Of a stretch of 64,000 nt of DNA, positions 50,878-60,196 are shown piece after piece. The notes under the pieces were generated by a model. The model searched no databases and was not told the DNA's origin. It saw only the letters and a list, made by a program, of their open reading frames with translations. The stretch covers positions 124,001-188,000 of the forward strand of contig NZ_FNDC01000001.1 of the NCBI RefSeq assembly GCF_900099655.1, given 5' to 3'. A program made the translations under genes and the position numbers. This DNA is from Planococcus glaciei. GTDB taxonomy: Bacteria > Bacillota > Bacilli > Bacillales_A > Planococcaceae. Each line of letters starts with the position of its first letter. The first letter of the stretch is position 1.

Positions 50878-51741
50878 TTAATTTAATTTATTTTCGATTT
50901 CGTATGATGCTTGCTTTTCCGACAGCCACGCAGCATATTCGGTATTCAAAGCTTCATCGAACAAAGTTTCCTTGATTTGTTCTTTGCTGTTTTGCAGTGT
51001 CGCTTCCTGTGCTTCAGTTTTGTCCGTCACTTTGATGATGTGGAAGCCGTATTCCGTTTCCACCGGTTCACTGATTTCATCGGTTTTCATCGCAAAAGCT
51101 GCTTCCTCGAATTCGGGAGCCATTTCGCCTGTGCCAAATGCCCCGAGGTCGCCCCCGCTTTCTGCGGTGGCCGTATCGGTTGAGTACTCTTTTGCCAGTT
51201 CAGCAAAATCTCCGCCGTCTGCCAGCTTCGCCGCCACTTCATCTGCTTTTTCCTTCGTCTCTACTAAAATATGGCTCGCTTCGACTTGTGCCGGCTGTGC
51301 CAGGCTTTCTTTGTTTTCTTCAAAATAGCTTTTGATCTCCTCATCCGTGATGTCAATGTTTGGTCCCAGCAGCTTTTCGATTTTCACTTGCGTTTCGATA
51401 TCTGCCGCTAAATCTTCCATCGTCATACCGGTCGCTTTCACTGCTGTTTCCAAAGCTTCAGAACTGCCGTATGCTTCTTCGTATACAGCCATTTCGGCAT
51501 CAAGCTCTTCCTGGCTCACTTTAATATCCGCCTTCTCCAGCTCCTGTTTAACGATTTCATTTGCAATCATCGAATCGAGCGTCTCGGCCCCTGTAGCTTT
51601 CACCATTTCCCCGTACAGGGCATCCCGTTCAATCGCTTTTCCATTTACCGTTGCCACCGCATCGCTCGGGGCAAAACTTGCCGCCAAAAATACCGCTGAG
51701 GCAATCACTGCTCCAATTGCTATATATACCGCTTTTTTCAT
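50878..51741 (-). CDS. PrsA-like parvulin peptidyl-prolyl isomerase
   Basis: 287 aa from the ATG 51741. A SurA/PrsA-type N-terminal chaperone region precedes a rotamase domain from about 150 ('QVEASHILVETKEKADEVAAKL' in parts, 'SGGDLGAFGTGEMAPEFEEAAF', 'TEYGFHIIKVTDK'). Bacillus PrsA is a lipoprotein, but here the signal region 'VIASAVFLAASFAPSDAVATVNG' has no Cys, so the protein is either anchored by its signal helix or secreted. Same operon as htrA. Confidence 0.9.
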   Translation of the reverse strand: MKKAVYIAIGAVIASAVFLAASFAPSDAVATVNGKAIERDALYGEMVKATGAETLDSMIANEIVKQELEKADIKVSQEELDAEMAVYEEAYGSSEALETAVKATGMTMEDLAADIETQVKIEKLLGPNIDITDEEIKSYFEENKESLAQPAQVEASHILVETKEKADEVAAKLADGGDFAELAKEYSTDTATAESGGDLGAFGTGEMAPEFEEAAFAMKTDEISEPVETEYGFHIIKVTDKTEAQEATLQNSKEQIKETLFDEALNTEYAAWLSEKQASYEIENKLN

Positions 51742-51788
51742 CTTCAACCCTCTTCCTTCATCTCGTTAATCAAATCTTAGCAAGCAAA

Positions 51789-51804
51789 TATGAATAAACT
51801 ATGA
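51789..51804 (-). promoter_or_regulatory. Candidate response-regulator direct repeats before prsA-htrA
   Basis: TCATA repeated at 11-nt spacing on the minus strand (TCATAGTTTATTCATA), one helical turn as for OmpR-family regulators. It lies just before a TAAGAT -10 element and would overlap a poor -35, an activator-type position. The adjacent YclJ-like regulator is the natural candidate. Confidence 0.4.
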
Positions 51805-51846
51805 CCAAACCGTTAATAGAGATGTAAACTTTGGACAAAAGAAAAA

Positions 51847-51873
51847 ACCTGAAAGCAAAATGCTTTCAGGTTC
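51847..51873 (-). terminator. Terminator of the two-component operon
   Basis: aacctgaaagca / tgctttcaggtt with T run on the minus strand. Confidence 0.9.
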
Positions 51874-51883
51874 CACCACTCTT

Positions 51884-53311
51884 TTATTCTTCTGCTGGCT
51901 CTTCCAACTTCCCTTTATGCGGCAAGCGGATGGTGAATTTCGTGCCTTTGCCTGTTTCGCTTTCCACCCGGACGTCTCCGTCGTGCAAAGCGATCAATTG
52001 TTTGACGATGGACAGGCCAAGGCCGAATTGGCCGCTTCCCCGCGACAGATCCGCTTTGTAAAAGCGCCGCCAGATCAAATCGATTTCTTCCACGTCGATT
52101 CCGCTCCCCGTATCCTGCACTTCAATGACCATGTATTGCGGTTCTTCAAAAGCTTTCAATACAATCCGGCCATTCTCGGTAAACTGGATGCTGTTTTTCA
52201 CAATATTGGTAAGCACTTGTATGAGCCGGTCCATATCTCCGTAGATCACCTGACCCGGTTCGGTTTCGATTTCAATGACATCGCCTTTTTCAGCCGCCTG
52301 CATCTGCAGCTGTTCCTGGATGATTTCCAGAAGTTCATCGGCTTCAATTTCTTCTTTCGCCAAAGTTACTTGATTGGAACGGATTTTCTCGTAATCCAAG
52401 TTTTCGTTGACAAGGCGCATCAGCCGCTTTGTTTCATCACTCACCAAACGGATGCCTTTTTCCCGCTGGTCTTCTGCAATCATGTTATTGCGCAGTCCTT
52501 CGATAACGCCTGCAATCGTGGTCAGCGGTGTCCGCATTTCATGGGAAACGTCCGCCATGAATTGGCGGCGCCTGTTTTCCAGGCGGTCGATTTCCTCACT
52601 CGACTGTTGCAATTTATTGGCCATTTTATTGAAATCCTTTGCCAAATCGCCAAATTCGTCAAATTGGGATTCCGGCAAATTGACTGCATAGTTCCCTTCA
52701 CTGATCATGGCTGCGGCTTTTTGCATACGCTGAAGCCGGCTGACGTGCAGCTTCGACAGCAGCAGGCTTAACAGCAGTGCCACAGCCAAAGCAATCAGGA
52801 TTGTCGTCAGCAGCGATTTATTGAGTTCTGAAATCATTTCGCTCGTGCCGCTGATGGGGGAGGCCAGCAGCACCCCGCCAATCAAGCGGCCATTTTCCAC
52901 ATAAGGCAGCGCGACAAACGTAACGGTGTATTCAAAACGTTCGACATCCCGGTTAACGACCAGCGTATCGCCTTGTTCAATAACGTTCCATTCTTCCTGC
53001 GTCAGTACGACTGGCGGGAAATTGCCGGAGGAAGGATAAAGAATCCGGCTTTGCTGGTCAAAAACAATGAAATTGATGTTTTGGGCGTCCAAAATCGACA
53101 TATACGACTGCAACCCTGCCCCGGGCCGCGGGCTTTCCAATTCTTCCAGAATCTTCTGCCCGTAGCTTTCCAGCTCTTGCGCTTTTTCTTCATAAGCAAA
53201 GTCTTCCACATACCGGACAAACAACAAACTCAAAATCAAAAAAGCGATCAGCAGAATGCTCAAATGGCTGGCAATCAGTTGATAGAAATACTTAACCCGT
53301 GTGTTCTTCAA
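51884..53311 (-). CDS. Sensor histidine kinase, YclK-like
   Basis: 475 aa. Two membrane helices (about 10-32 and 165-185) bound an extracytoplasmic sensor of about 130 residues. A HAMP segment follows ('HVSRLQRMQKAAAMISEGNY'), then the phospho-acceptor His in 'FMADVSHEMRTPLTTIAG' (about 256), the N box 'NIVKNSIQFT', G1 'DTGSGID' and G2 'GQFGLGLSIVKQL'. TTG start, overlapping the regulator gene by 20 nt. With the regulator it most resembles B. subtilis YclJK. Confidence 0.93.
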   Translation of the reverse strand: MKNTRVKYFYQLIASHLSILLIAFLILSLLFVRYVEDFAYEEKAQELESYGQKILEELESPRPGAGLQSYMSILDAQNINFIVFDQQSRILYPSSGNFPPVVLTQEEWNVIEQGDTLVVNRDVERFEYTVTFVALPYVENGRLIGGVLLASPISGTSEMISELNKSLLTTILIALAVALLLSLLLSKLHVSRLQRMQKAAAMISEGNYAVNLPESQFDEFGDLAKDFNKMANKLQQSSEEIDRLENRRRQFMADVSHEMRTPLTTIAGVIEGLRNNMIAEDQREKGIRLVSDETKRLMRLVNENLDYEKIRSNQVTLAKEEIEADELLEIIQEQLQMQAAEKGDVIEIETEPGQVIYGDMDRLIQVLTNIVKNSIQFTENGRIVLKAFEEPQYMVIEVQDTGSGIDVEEIDLIWRRFYKADLSRGSGQFGLGLSIVKQLIALHDGDVRVESETGKGTKFTIRLPHKGKLEEPAEE

Positions 53312-53972
53312 ACTTGTACCCTACTCCCCAAACGGTGTGGAACAGCTCATCCCCGCCGGCTATTTTCTTGCGCAGCCGCTTGATATGGACGTCGACGGTC
53401 CGTTCGTCGCCGTAGAATTGATAGCCCCAAACCTGTTCAAGCAATTGTTCACGGCTGAATACCTGCTTTGGATGCTGAAGGAAAAAGACGAGCAGGTCAA
53501 ATTCTTTGGGCGTCAGGCTTTGAACCGCTTCACCGTCTTTCTGGATTTCCCGGGTTTCTTTGTTTACGATAAAATGCCTGGTTTGAATCATATCCGACAC
53601 TGGCTCCGCTTTTCGGGCTCTCCGCATGACGGCTTTGATGCGGGCCATCAAGGTCAGCGGACTGAACGGTTTGGTGACGTAATCATCGGCGCCCATTTCA
53701 AAACCGATGACTTGGTCGGATTCGCTGTCTTTTGCCGTCAGCATAATAATCGGTACAGAACTGCCTTCTTCGCGTATTTTCCGGCAAAGCGCGATGCCGT
53801 CCATGCCGGGCAGCATCCAATCAAGGATCAGCAAATCATAATCGCTTTGCTGGTACTTCTTATATCCTTCCAGTCCATCGGCTGCAAAATCGCCGGTGAT
53901 GCCTTCTTTTGAGAAAAATAATTCGAGCATGGAACTTACACTTGGATTGTCTTCCACCACCAGTATTTTCAT
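53292..53972 (-). CDS. OmpR-family response regulator, YclJ-like
   Basis: 226 aa from the ATG 53972 (SD GGAGGGG). Receiver with acidic 'VVEDN', phospho-Asp in 'LLILDWMLPGMDG' (about 52), Thr 'MLTAKD' and Lys 'DYVTKPFSPLTLMAR'. The winged-helix effector domain ends 'YGDERTVDVHIKRLRKKI...VWGVGYKFEE'. The sequence is very like YclJ as I remember it, more than CssR. The target is unknown; the neighbouring prsA-htrA operon is a candidate. Confidence 0.93.
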   Translation of the reverse strand: MKILVVEDNPSVSSMLELFFSKEGITGDFAADGLEGYKKYQQSDYDLLILDWMLPGMDGIALCRKIREEGSSVPIIMLTAKDSESDQVIGFEMGADDYVTKPFSPLTLMARIKAVMRRARKAEPVSDMIQTRHFIVNKETREIQKDGEAVQSLTPKEFDLLVFFLQHPKQVFSREQLLEQVWGYQFYGDERTVDVHIKRLRKKIAGGDELFHTVWGVGYKFEEHTG

Positions 53973-54087
53973 GCTTCCCCTCCGTCTCTTGTTTCTATAA
54001 AAATAAATCACAATTTCCCCAGACGCAAGCGATAGCGAAAAGTTTAGGTGCTCCCGCCAATGCAAAGAGCGATCGGTCAAAACAAAA

Positions 54088-54108
54088 ACCGCTCTTTATA
54101 AGAGCGGT
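54088..54108 (-). terminator. Duplicated hairpin, distal copy keeping the T run
   Basis: accgctctttataagagcggt, a 21-bp palindrome identical to 54695-54715. On the minus strand this copy is followed by TTTTTGTTTT, so it looks like the original terminator tail of the GTPase gene now displaced by the inserted element. Confidence 0.8.
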
Positions 54109-54694
54109 TAGCATGTTGAGAAAGATATAGAAAAAATTCCCCTTAGAATATCTCCGATATTCCGCAAACCAGCTGCGCTTGCCGCGGGCGAGCGCCAAGC
54201 CTCCTCAGCCGCTGCGCGTCTTGCGGGGTCTCGGCTGTCTCGCTTTCCCGCAGGCAAGACATTAGCCGAAGCCTGCGAGGCTAAGTCTTTGCGACGAAGC
54301 GCATAGCGCTGCAGGAGCAGTAGGGTTTTCTCCGCTGGTTTGCTCCATATCGACAGTGAACCATGAATAAAAAGCATCCATACTCATCCACTTTTACTGA
54401 TAAAAGCAATTCTTTATTAATAGAGTGAACGGAATGAAGCTAAAAGTGGCGAGGGAAAACATTGTGCTCCTGTTTCTGCATCGCTTCGCTAGCTTCGAAA
54501 CATGAAAGAGCGTTGCATCGCTGCGCTAGATTCGTCGCAAACAAGGCTGCCTTGCAGCCTTGTTTCCTGCGGGAGCAGCACGAGCTGAAGACACTGGACT
54601 GAGCGCAGCGAAGGAAGCGGCTGAAGCCGTGCCCGCGGAAAGCGTCCACTTGGAGCGAAATGGCCTAGAGAATGGAATGTTTCTCCACAGCCTA
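54109..54694. mobile_element. MITE-like element, copy 2 (586 bp)
   Basis: Left end TAGCATGTTGAGAAAG; right end in complement TAGGCTGTGGAGAAAC. These match the two ends of the 29571-30024 element in swapped order, so the element is inverted relative to it. It is flanked by exact 21-bp copies of a terminator palindrome. Shared internal modules include attagccgaagcctgcgagg (about 54261), gatattccgcaaa near one end and gctccatatc in the middle. The segment 54567-54662 matches the free repeat at 8271-8374. Non-coding. Confidence 0.75.
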
Positions 54695-54715
54695 ACCGCT
54701 CTTTATAAGAGCGGT
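54695..54715 (-). terminator. Duplicated hairpin, gene-proximal copy without T run
   Basis: Identical palindrome to 54088-54108, 13 bp after the GTPase stop, but followed by element sequence instead of Ts. Confidence 0.75.
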
Positions 54716-54728
54716 CTTCCATCGTTCC

Positions 54729-55742
54729 TTACGCTTTTTTCTCACGCGCCCGGTATTTTTCAAATAAATCGCCGATCATATCGTAATCAATGGCCATATT
54801 GTTTTCATAAGCGTATTTCACGCCGTAGCCGAGTGCCAATGTCATGGCCGAAGCAACCGTTCCGCCAATCACCGACCCTGCACCAGGAATGAATTTCAAT
54901 GCCTGGCGGTAAAGGGTATGGCCGATGGTCTGAGTTGCCGTTACCACAATCATGTCTTTAGCCGCTTTTTTGCTAAGCGGCTTATCGTACAGTTTTGAAA
55001 GCTTAATAATCATTCCCACCTGAAGGGAAGTCAGCGGAATGACGTCAGACCCTGGAATCGGAGATGCTCCGATTACCCCTGCCGAAACGCCTGCGCCGAT
55101 GATCCAGCGATTGGCTGCGGATGATTTTTCTTTCATGCTTTTGGCGAAGAGCAGGTCTTTCCCCTTCTTTTCGAGCAAAAAAAGAATTTCCTTCTTCAGA
55201 TTCTCCAGGTTTTCGCCGGTCTTCGAAGATATAGGAATGACTTTGTATTTGTTTTTTGTATGGTCTTTCACAAACTGGACGATCGACGGAATATTTTCTG
55301 CCGCATCAATTTTATTCAACACAATGAGAATGTCTTTGTTGTGCTTTTCAATTGCCGTGAATTTTTCTTTCTCGCTTTCCGAGAACACGGTTCCGGCAGC
55401 ATTTAGGAAAAACAGCACAACGTCTGAATTCTGGACAAACTCAAGCGTCTTTTTCGGGTTTTCATCGTTCGGGTCGTTCAAACCGGGAGTGTCCATAAAT
55501 TTGATGTTTTCCAGTCCGCGAATGTTGTAAGGATCGACGCTGATTGTTTCTCCAGGCATCGGGTTCGTGCTGGCAATATCTTCACCGATGATTTTGTTCA
55601 CGGTTGACGATTTGCCGGCATTCACTTCCCCGATCAGCGAGATAAGCAAATCCTGTTCAAGCATGTCGTTCACTTTTTTCATTTCATTTTCAAACATGGC
55701 GTCCATCATTTGGCTGACTTCTTGTTCAAACTCTTTTACCAT
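54729..55742 (-). CDS. Dynamin/Era-like GTPase with C-terminal membrane-associated domain
   Basis: 337 aa. G1 'GEVNAGKSSTVNKI' (about 38-51), G3 'DTPGLND', G4 'LNKIDAA', G5 'SSKTG'. The C-terminal 130 residues contain hydrophobic segments ('WIIGAGVSAGVIGASPIPGSD', 'GSVIGGTVASAMTLALGYGV') like the DUF697-type tail of YcjF-linked GTPases. Probably a membrane-acting GTPase; role unknown. It stands alone with its own RBS. Confidence 0.88.
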   Translation of the reverse strand: MVKEFEQEVSQMMDAMFENEMKKVNDMLEQDLLISLIGEVNAGKSSTVNKIIGEDIASTNPMPGETISVDPYNIRGLENIKFMDTPGLNDPNDENPKKTLEFVQNSDVVLFFLNAAGTVFSESEKEKFTAIEKHNKDILIVLNKIDAAENIPSIVQFVKDHTKNKYKVIPISSKTGENLENLKKEILFLLEKKGKDLLFAKSMKEKSSAANRWIIGAGVSAGVIGASPIPGSDVIPLTSLQVGMIIKLSKLYDKPLSKKAAKDMIVVTATQTIGHTLYRQALKFIPGAGSVIGGTVASAMTLALGYGVKYAYENNMAIDYDMIGDLFEKYRAREKKA

Positions 55743-55806
55743 TCGGCGGTCCCCCTTTTGATCTTTACTGACTATTATAACGAATTCAACCAGTTCTGTG
55801 TATTTT

Positions 55807-57627
55807 TCAGTCCTGGATATACGGTTTCAGCAAAGCATCTCCGTACTCCAAAATTTTCTGTACATCGCGGGTGTGTTTTTTTGTTTCACTGTTTTTCTTC
55901 CGTTTATCCATTGTTTTTATATCCAACAGCATATCCGGAAGCTTGGCGCCAGGCGCTTTGTACAGCTGCTCCGATTGAATGAATGAGCCCCCCGGCAAAT
56001 AATAGCGCATGCCCAGCAGGTTTTTCTCGTATTGGAATAAGTTATGCCCCATCAGCGGTTTTTCGTGTTCAATTCCAAGAAGCGCAAGGGCCGTCGGCAT
56101 AATATCCACCTGCCCGCCCAAGCGGCTCATTTCGACTGCTTCAAAAAGTCCGCCGCCCGTAAACAGGAGTGGAATCGTGTAGCGCTCTTTCATGGAGTAG
56201 GAGTGTCCAAGGAAATCTTTAAGAAGCACATCATCTTCATAAGAAAGCGGTGAACCATGAATGCCGGAATGGTCACCGAATATGACAATCAAGGATTCAT
56301 CGAACAAGCCTTGTTCTTTTAGTTTCTTGATGAAGGCGCCTACCTGCTCATCCGCATAACGGATTGACTGCAAGTAATGGCCGACGTGCGTGCCTTCGTA
56401 TTCCATCGGCAAATCCAGATATTGCATGTCTTCCGGCAGGACGAATGGCGTATGGCTTGTCATCATGACAATGTTCGAATAGATGCGCTCGTACTCATCG
56501 AGTTGGCGCGGCAATTCACCCAAAGCAAAGTCCATCAGCACTTCGTCCGCCGGCCCGTACCCGACCTGTTTTATTTCCGGAATTTGTTCATTTGAAAAAA
56601 TTTCATCAAATCCGAGAACCGGATACAGCACATCGCGGTTCCAAAACTCGATATCATCCGCGTGGTAAGTTGCCGAACCATAGCCATGCCCTTTCAGGGT
56701 TTGCGCAAGCGAAGGAACCGGGCTGCCGTTCAACTTGTTGACGATCGGCACCATGCCTTCTGTATACAGCCCGGTATTGGTGATCCACTCGGCATCCGAA
56801 GTCGTACCTGCTCCAATTTGCTGAAACACGTTGGAGAAATAAGCACTTTCCTCCAACAAAGCGTTAATGTTCGGAGTGATTTCCTGGCCATTCAGCGATC
56901 GGCCTACGACAAAATTCTGCATGGACTCCACTTGGACCATGAACAAGTGGCGGCCTTGTGCCAACCCAAACGTATCGTGGTTGTTTACCGGCACATATTC
57001 ATTGCCTTTGAGCGCTTCCAGTTCTTTAGCGGATAAACTTGTGGAAGAGGCATGCGCAGTTTCATTTACCTGCTGATACATCTGCACCAGCTGGGACTGG
57101 GCATACCCATTTTCTTTTGCAAAATAGGAGACGTCGATGATCGGCTGTTGAATTGCGTAAACAATGGTGACGGCGCTGACAACTGCCAAGCCGAGTGCAG
57201 CATATTTCAACTTAGGTGCACTCGGCGCCTCTTTCCATTTTCTTGCAATTAAAGCAAGCAGCACGACGTCCAGGAAAAACAGGAAATCCGCTGGATGGAT
57301 CAGCAGCAAAATCGTCGTGCCCACTGTGCTGGATTGGGTCGCCTGCTGCAAATCGTAATAGGACGGAATGGTCGTATAATAACGGCTGTATAAAGTCACG
57401 GCAAAGAAAATTCCCGAAACCAGAAAGCTGTAAATCCAAGCCGCCAGCCATATCCGTTTTTTGAAACTCAGCAGCACGAGTGCCAAAAGAAGAGCCCACA
57501 CCGGAAATTCAACAAATGCAATATGCCAAACGGATTTGGTATCAAAAATCAGGATGCGAAAGGCACTCACTTTTAATAGTAGAAGAAAAAAGATCAATAA
57601 ATAAGGCACTGCCTTTGATTTGTTCAT
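55807..57627 (-). CDS. LTA synthase family sulfatase (LtaS/YqgS-type)
   Basis: 606 aa from the ATG 57627 (SD AAAGGGGG). Five N-terminal membrane helices (first about 155 residues), a linker, then an extracellular sulfatase-type domain. Catalytic Thr in 'QQIGAGTTSDAEWITN' (about 285). Metal ligands in 'LIVIFGDHSGIHG' and substrate-site 'MMTSHTPFVL'. The enzyme polymerises glycerol phosphate from phosphatidylglycerol into lipoteichoic acid, or primes it as YvgJ does. The CsbB-GtrA-YfhO genes at 39-43 kb would decorate such a polymer. Confidence 0.93.
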   Translation of the reverse strand: MNKSKAVPYLLIFFLLLLKVSAFRILIFDTKSVWHIAFVEFPVWALLLALVLLSFKKRIWLAAWIYSFLVSGIFFAVTLYSRYYTTIPSYYDLQQATQSSTVGTTILLLIHPADFLFFLDVVLLALIARKWKEAPSAPKLKYAALGLAVVSAVTIVYAIQQPIIDVSYFAKENGYAQSQLVQMYQQVNETAHASSTSLSAKELEALKGNEYVPVNNHDTFGLAQGRHLFMVQVESMQNFVVGRSLNGQEITPNINALLEESAYFSNVFQQIGAGTTSDAEWITNTGLYTEGMVPIVNKLNGSPVPSLAQTLKGHGYGSATYHADDIEFWNRDVLYPVLGFDEIFSNEQIPEIKQVGYGPADEVLMDFALGELPRQLDEYERIYSNIVMMTSHTPFVLPEDMQYLDLPMEYEGTHVGHYLQSIRYADEQVGAFIKKLKEQGLFDESLIVIFGDHSGIHGSPLSYEDDVLLKDFLGHSYSMKERYTIPLLFTGGGLFEAVEMSRLGGQVDIMPTALALLGIEHEKPLMGHNLFQYEKNLLGMRYYLPGGSFIQSEQLYKAPGAKLPDMLLDIKTMDKRKKNSETKKHTRDVQKILEYGDALLKPYIQD

Positions 57628-57718
57628 ATGGTCCACCCCCTTTAGCTGACAAATGACCAGGTGCAACAGAGCTAGAAGTTCGTTTGCCCACTGACGTTGA
57701 AGCAGCTTCTTCTACCTT

Positions 57719-58261
57719 TTAATTTTTCTGTTGTTCCCATATTCTGTTGGCTTGAAATGCAGTCCCTTCAATTTCCACTTGATAAATATCGGGATTCGAA
57801 AAATTCTTCCACTCTTCGTATCCGTAAGATTCGTCAATGTTTTTCAGCATCAATCCGAGCAGGTTGCCGTGCGTTACTAAAATGGTCCGGTCGGCAGCGG
57901 AAGCCAATGCGGCCATTCCTCTTTCCGTTGCTTCCATTCCGGATTCGCCGCCTGAGAGCTTCATGTCCAAATCCTGAAAAGACTCTTTCAGCCGCTCCAT
58001 CCAGTCAGGCAAATTGGCTGTGCTTAATACCCGCTCCGCAAGCCGGTCCTCGATTTCAATCCCGAGGCCAAGATTGTCCGCAACCGGCTCAATGGATCTG
58101 ATGGCCCGTGTAAACGGGCTGGAAATAATGTGCGTGATTCCTTTATCCTGAAAGAATTCGGCAAGTTGCCGCGCCTGTTCTTCACCTGCATCTGTCAATA
58201 AAGCTCCCGGTTCTTGCCCGGTTGCGCTGCAATGCCTGACTAAATAAATCGTTTTTTTCAT
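57719..58261 (-). CDS. Histidine phosphatase family protein
   Basis: 180 aa, phosphoglycerate-mutase-like fold. Phospho-His motif 'YLVRHCSATGQEPGALLTDAG' (about 7-25; RHC as in several Bacillales members), 'IISSPFTRAIRS' and the second catalytic His in 'TILVTHGNLLGLML'. Substrate unknown. Confidence 0.92.
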   Translation of the reverse strand: MKKTIYLVRHCSATGQEPGALLTDAGEEQARQLAEFFQDKGITHIISSPFTRAIRSIEPVADNLGLGIEIEDRLAERVLSTANLPDWMERLKESFQDLDMKLSGGESGMEATERGMAALASAADRTILVTHGNLLGLMLKNIDESYGYEEWKNFSNPDIYQVEIEGTAFQANRIWEQQKN

Positions 58262-58479
58262 TTTCTATACTCCTCATTTCCTCCGCCGGACTATTCTTAA
58301 TTCCATTATAAGTCTTTATAAAAAATTCGTCTGTTTTAGACCATTCGGCATAGTAAATTATCCAGCTCGCGGCAACCCATTTCTTCTTGCTAATGTGTCA
58401 AAGATTGTTTTATGTATTTGGCCAACGATTATTTTATATAACCCCATTCCCTTTTCACAGGCTTTTATGCCCAATAAAA

Positions 58480-58507
58480 AAACCCGAAGCACTCAGCTTC
58501 GGGTTCT
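58480..58507 (-). terminator. Terminator of the rib operon
   Basis: aacccgaagc / gcttcgggtt, T run on the minus strand. Confidence 0.92.
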
Positions 58508-58510
58508 GCC

Positions 58511-58975
58511 TTACAATTTCTTCATCAAATTGGCCATTTCAATTGCGCCGGCTGCAGATTCCCAGCCTTTGTTGCCCGCTTTTGTTCCTGCGCGTTCAAT
58601 GGCCTGCTCAATAGAATCCGTCGTCAACACGCCGAAAATAACCGGAATATTTGCCTGGTCGCTTGCTCTGGAAACGCCTTTGGCCACTTCGCTGCAAACG
58701 TAATCGAAATGAGGCGTCGCGCCTCTGATCACAGTTCCAAGGGTAATAACTGCATCGTAATTGCCGCTTGTCGCCATTTTCTTGGCAACCAGCGGAATTT
58801 CAAAAGCTCCGGGCACCCAGGCAATGGAAACATCCGTATCCTTTACGCCATGGCGCTTTAAGGCGTCTTCTGCACCACTCAACAATTTGCTGGTGATAAA
58901 TTCGTTAAAGCGTCCGACAACAATGCCGATGCGCAGTCCTTCGCCGTTTAAATATCCTTCAAAATGAGTTGTCAT
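58511..58975 (-). CDS. ribH: 6,7-dimethyl-8-ribityllumazine synthase
   Basis: 154 aa. Condenses the ribityl-aminouracil with 3,4-dihydroxy-2-butanone 4-phosphate. '[21 protein letters not shown]', '[15 protein letters not shown]', catalytic His in '[17 protein letters not shown]' and '[24 protein letters not shown]' in parts are family hallmarks. Third gene of the operon, 14 bp after ribBA. Confidence 0.98.
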   Translation of the reverse strand: MTTHFEGYLNGEGLRIGIVVGRFNEFITSKLLSGAEDALKRHGVKDTDVSIAWVPGAFEIPLVAKKMATSGNYDAVITLGTVIRGATPHFDYVCSEVAKGVSRASDQANIPVIFGVLTTDSIEQAIERAGTKAGNKGWESAAGAIEMANLMKKL

Positions 58976-58989
58976 AATCCGGGTCTCCT

Positions 58990-60183
58990 TTAGAAATTCA
59001 GCAAATGGCCGAGTTTCGATTTTTTGGTTTTCATATAGTCTTCGTTGTCTTTAGTCGTCTGCATTTCAATCGGCAGGCGTTCAACCACTTCAAGGCCGTA
59101 ACCGCCGATGCCGGCAATTTTTCTGGGATTATTCGTCAATAGCTTCATTTTCACGATTCCGAGATCCCGCAAAATTTGCGCGCCGATTCCGTAATCGCGC
59201 AAATCATCCGCAAACCCGAGCTTCTGATTGGCTTCCACCGTGTCATAGCCTTGTGCCTGCAATTCGTAGGCTTTCAGCTTATTGATCAGGCCGATGCCGC
59301 GCCCTTCCTGGCGCATGTATAGCAGGACACCCGATTCCGAGGAACCGATTTGTTCCAATGCAGCATGAAGCTGCGGCCCGCAATCGCATTTATGGGAACC
59401 GAATACGTCCCCTGTCAAACATTCGGAATGGACGCGCACCAGAACCGGTTGTTCCGGATCGATGTCCCCTTTGACAAACGCCACATGGTCCTGTCCGGTC
59501 AGCACTTCGGTATAGCCGATCGTCCGGAATTCCCCGTATGCTGTTGGAAGCACAACTTCCACTTCCCGTTTGATCAATTTTTCATTTTTGCGTTTGTAGG
59601 CGATTAGATCCTGGATGGTCAATATGCCCAGTCCGAGGCGTTCCGCCACTTTCTGAAGATCATCCACACGGGCCATCGTGCCATCCGGATTCATGATTTC
59701 GCAGATGACGCCAGCCGGCGCGGATCCGGCCAGTTTCGCTAAATCCACCGCCGCTTCCGTATGGCCGGCACGGCGCAATACGCCGCCCTTTTTGGCGATC
59801 AGCGGGAAAACATGGCCGGGGCGTTTGAAATCCGCCGCTTTGGATTCTGGATCGAGCATACTCAAAATCGTGTGCGAACGTTCAAACGCACTGATGCCTG
59901 TAGTGGTGTCCCGATGGTCGACGCTAATGGTAAACGCTGTTCCGTATTCATCCGTATTGTTATCGGTCATTAATCCGATTTTCAGCTGTTTGGCAATTGT
60001 TTCTTCCACCGGCACGCAAATCAATCCGCGGCCTTCAGTGGCCATCAAATTAATGATTTCCGGCGTGGCATGCTCTGCCAAAGCGATAAAATCCCCTTCG
60101 TTTTCCCGGTTTTCATCGTCAATGACGATGACAGCTTTTCCGTCTTTTAAATCCCGAACCGCTTCTTCTACCGTGTAGAACAT
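58990..60183 (-). CDS. ribBA: Bifunctional 3,4-dihydroxy-2-butanone-4-phosphate synthase / GTP cyclohydrolase II
   Basis: 397 aa. N-terminal RibB part: '[16 protein letters not shown]', '[12 protein letters not shown]' and '[17 protein letters not shown]'. C-terminal RibA part from about 205: '[21 protein letters not shown]' (zinc Cys), '[17 protein letters not shown]' and 'LLTNNPRKI'. It provides both precursors of riboflavin. Confidence 0.98.
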   Translation of the reverse strand: MFYTVEEAVRDLKDGKAVIVIDDENRENEGDFIALAEHATPEIINLMATEGRGLICVPVEETIAKQLKIGLMTDNNTDEYGTAFTISVDHRDTTTGISAFERSHTILSMLDPESKAADFKRPGHVFPLIAKKGGVLRRAGHTEAAVDLAKLAGSAPAGVICEIMNPDGTMARVDDLQKVAERLGLGILTIQDLIAYKRKNEKLIKREVEVVLPTAYGEFRTIGYTEVLTGQDHVAFVKGDIDPEQPVLVRVHSECLTGDVFGSHKCDCGPQLHAALEQIGSSESGVLLYMRQEGRGIGLINKLKAYELQAQGYDTVEANQKLGFADDLRDYGIGAQILRDLGIVKMKLLTNNPRKIAGIGGYGLEVVERLPIEMQTTKDNEDYMKTKKSKLGHLLNF

Positions 60184-60196
60184 TTTACCGCCTCCA

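Noticed and set aside
51884..53972. Assignment of the two-component pair as CssRS because htrA is adjacent
   Set aside because: The regulator sequence fits YclJ better from memory, so I call it YclJK-like and leave the link to htrA as inference.
54108..54722. Frames of 69-89 residues inside the second element
   Set aside because: Low-quality translations of GC-rich repeat DNA; the matching sequence in copy 1 does not keep them open.
57719..58261. RHC instead of RHG in the histidine phosphatase motif as an active-site oddity
   Set aside because: This variant is common in Bacillales members of the family and both catalytic His are present.
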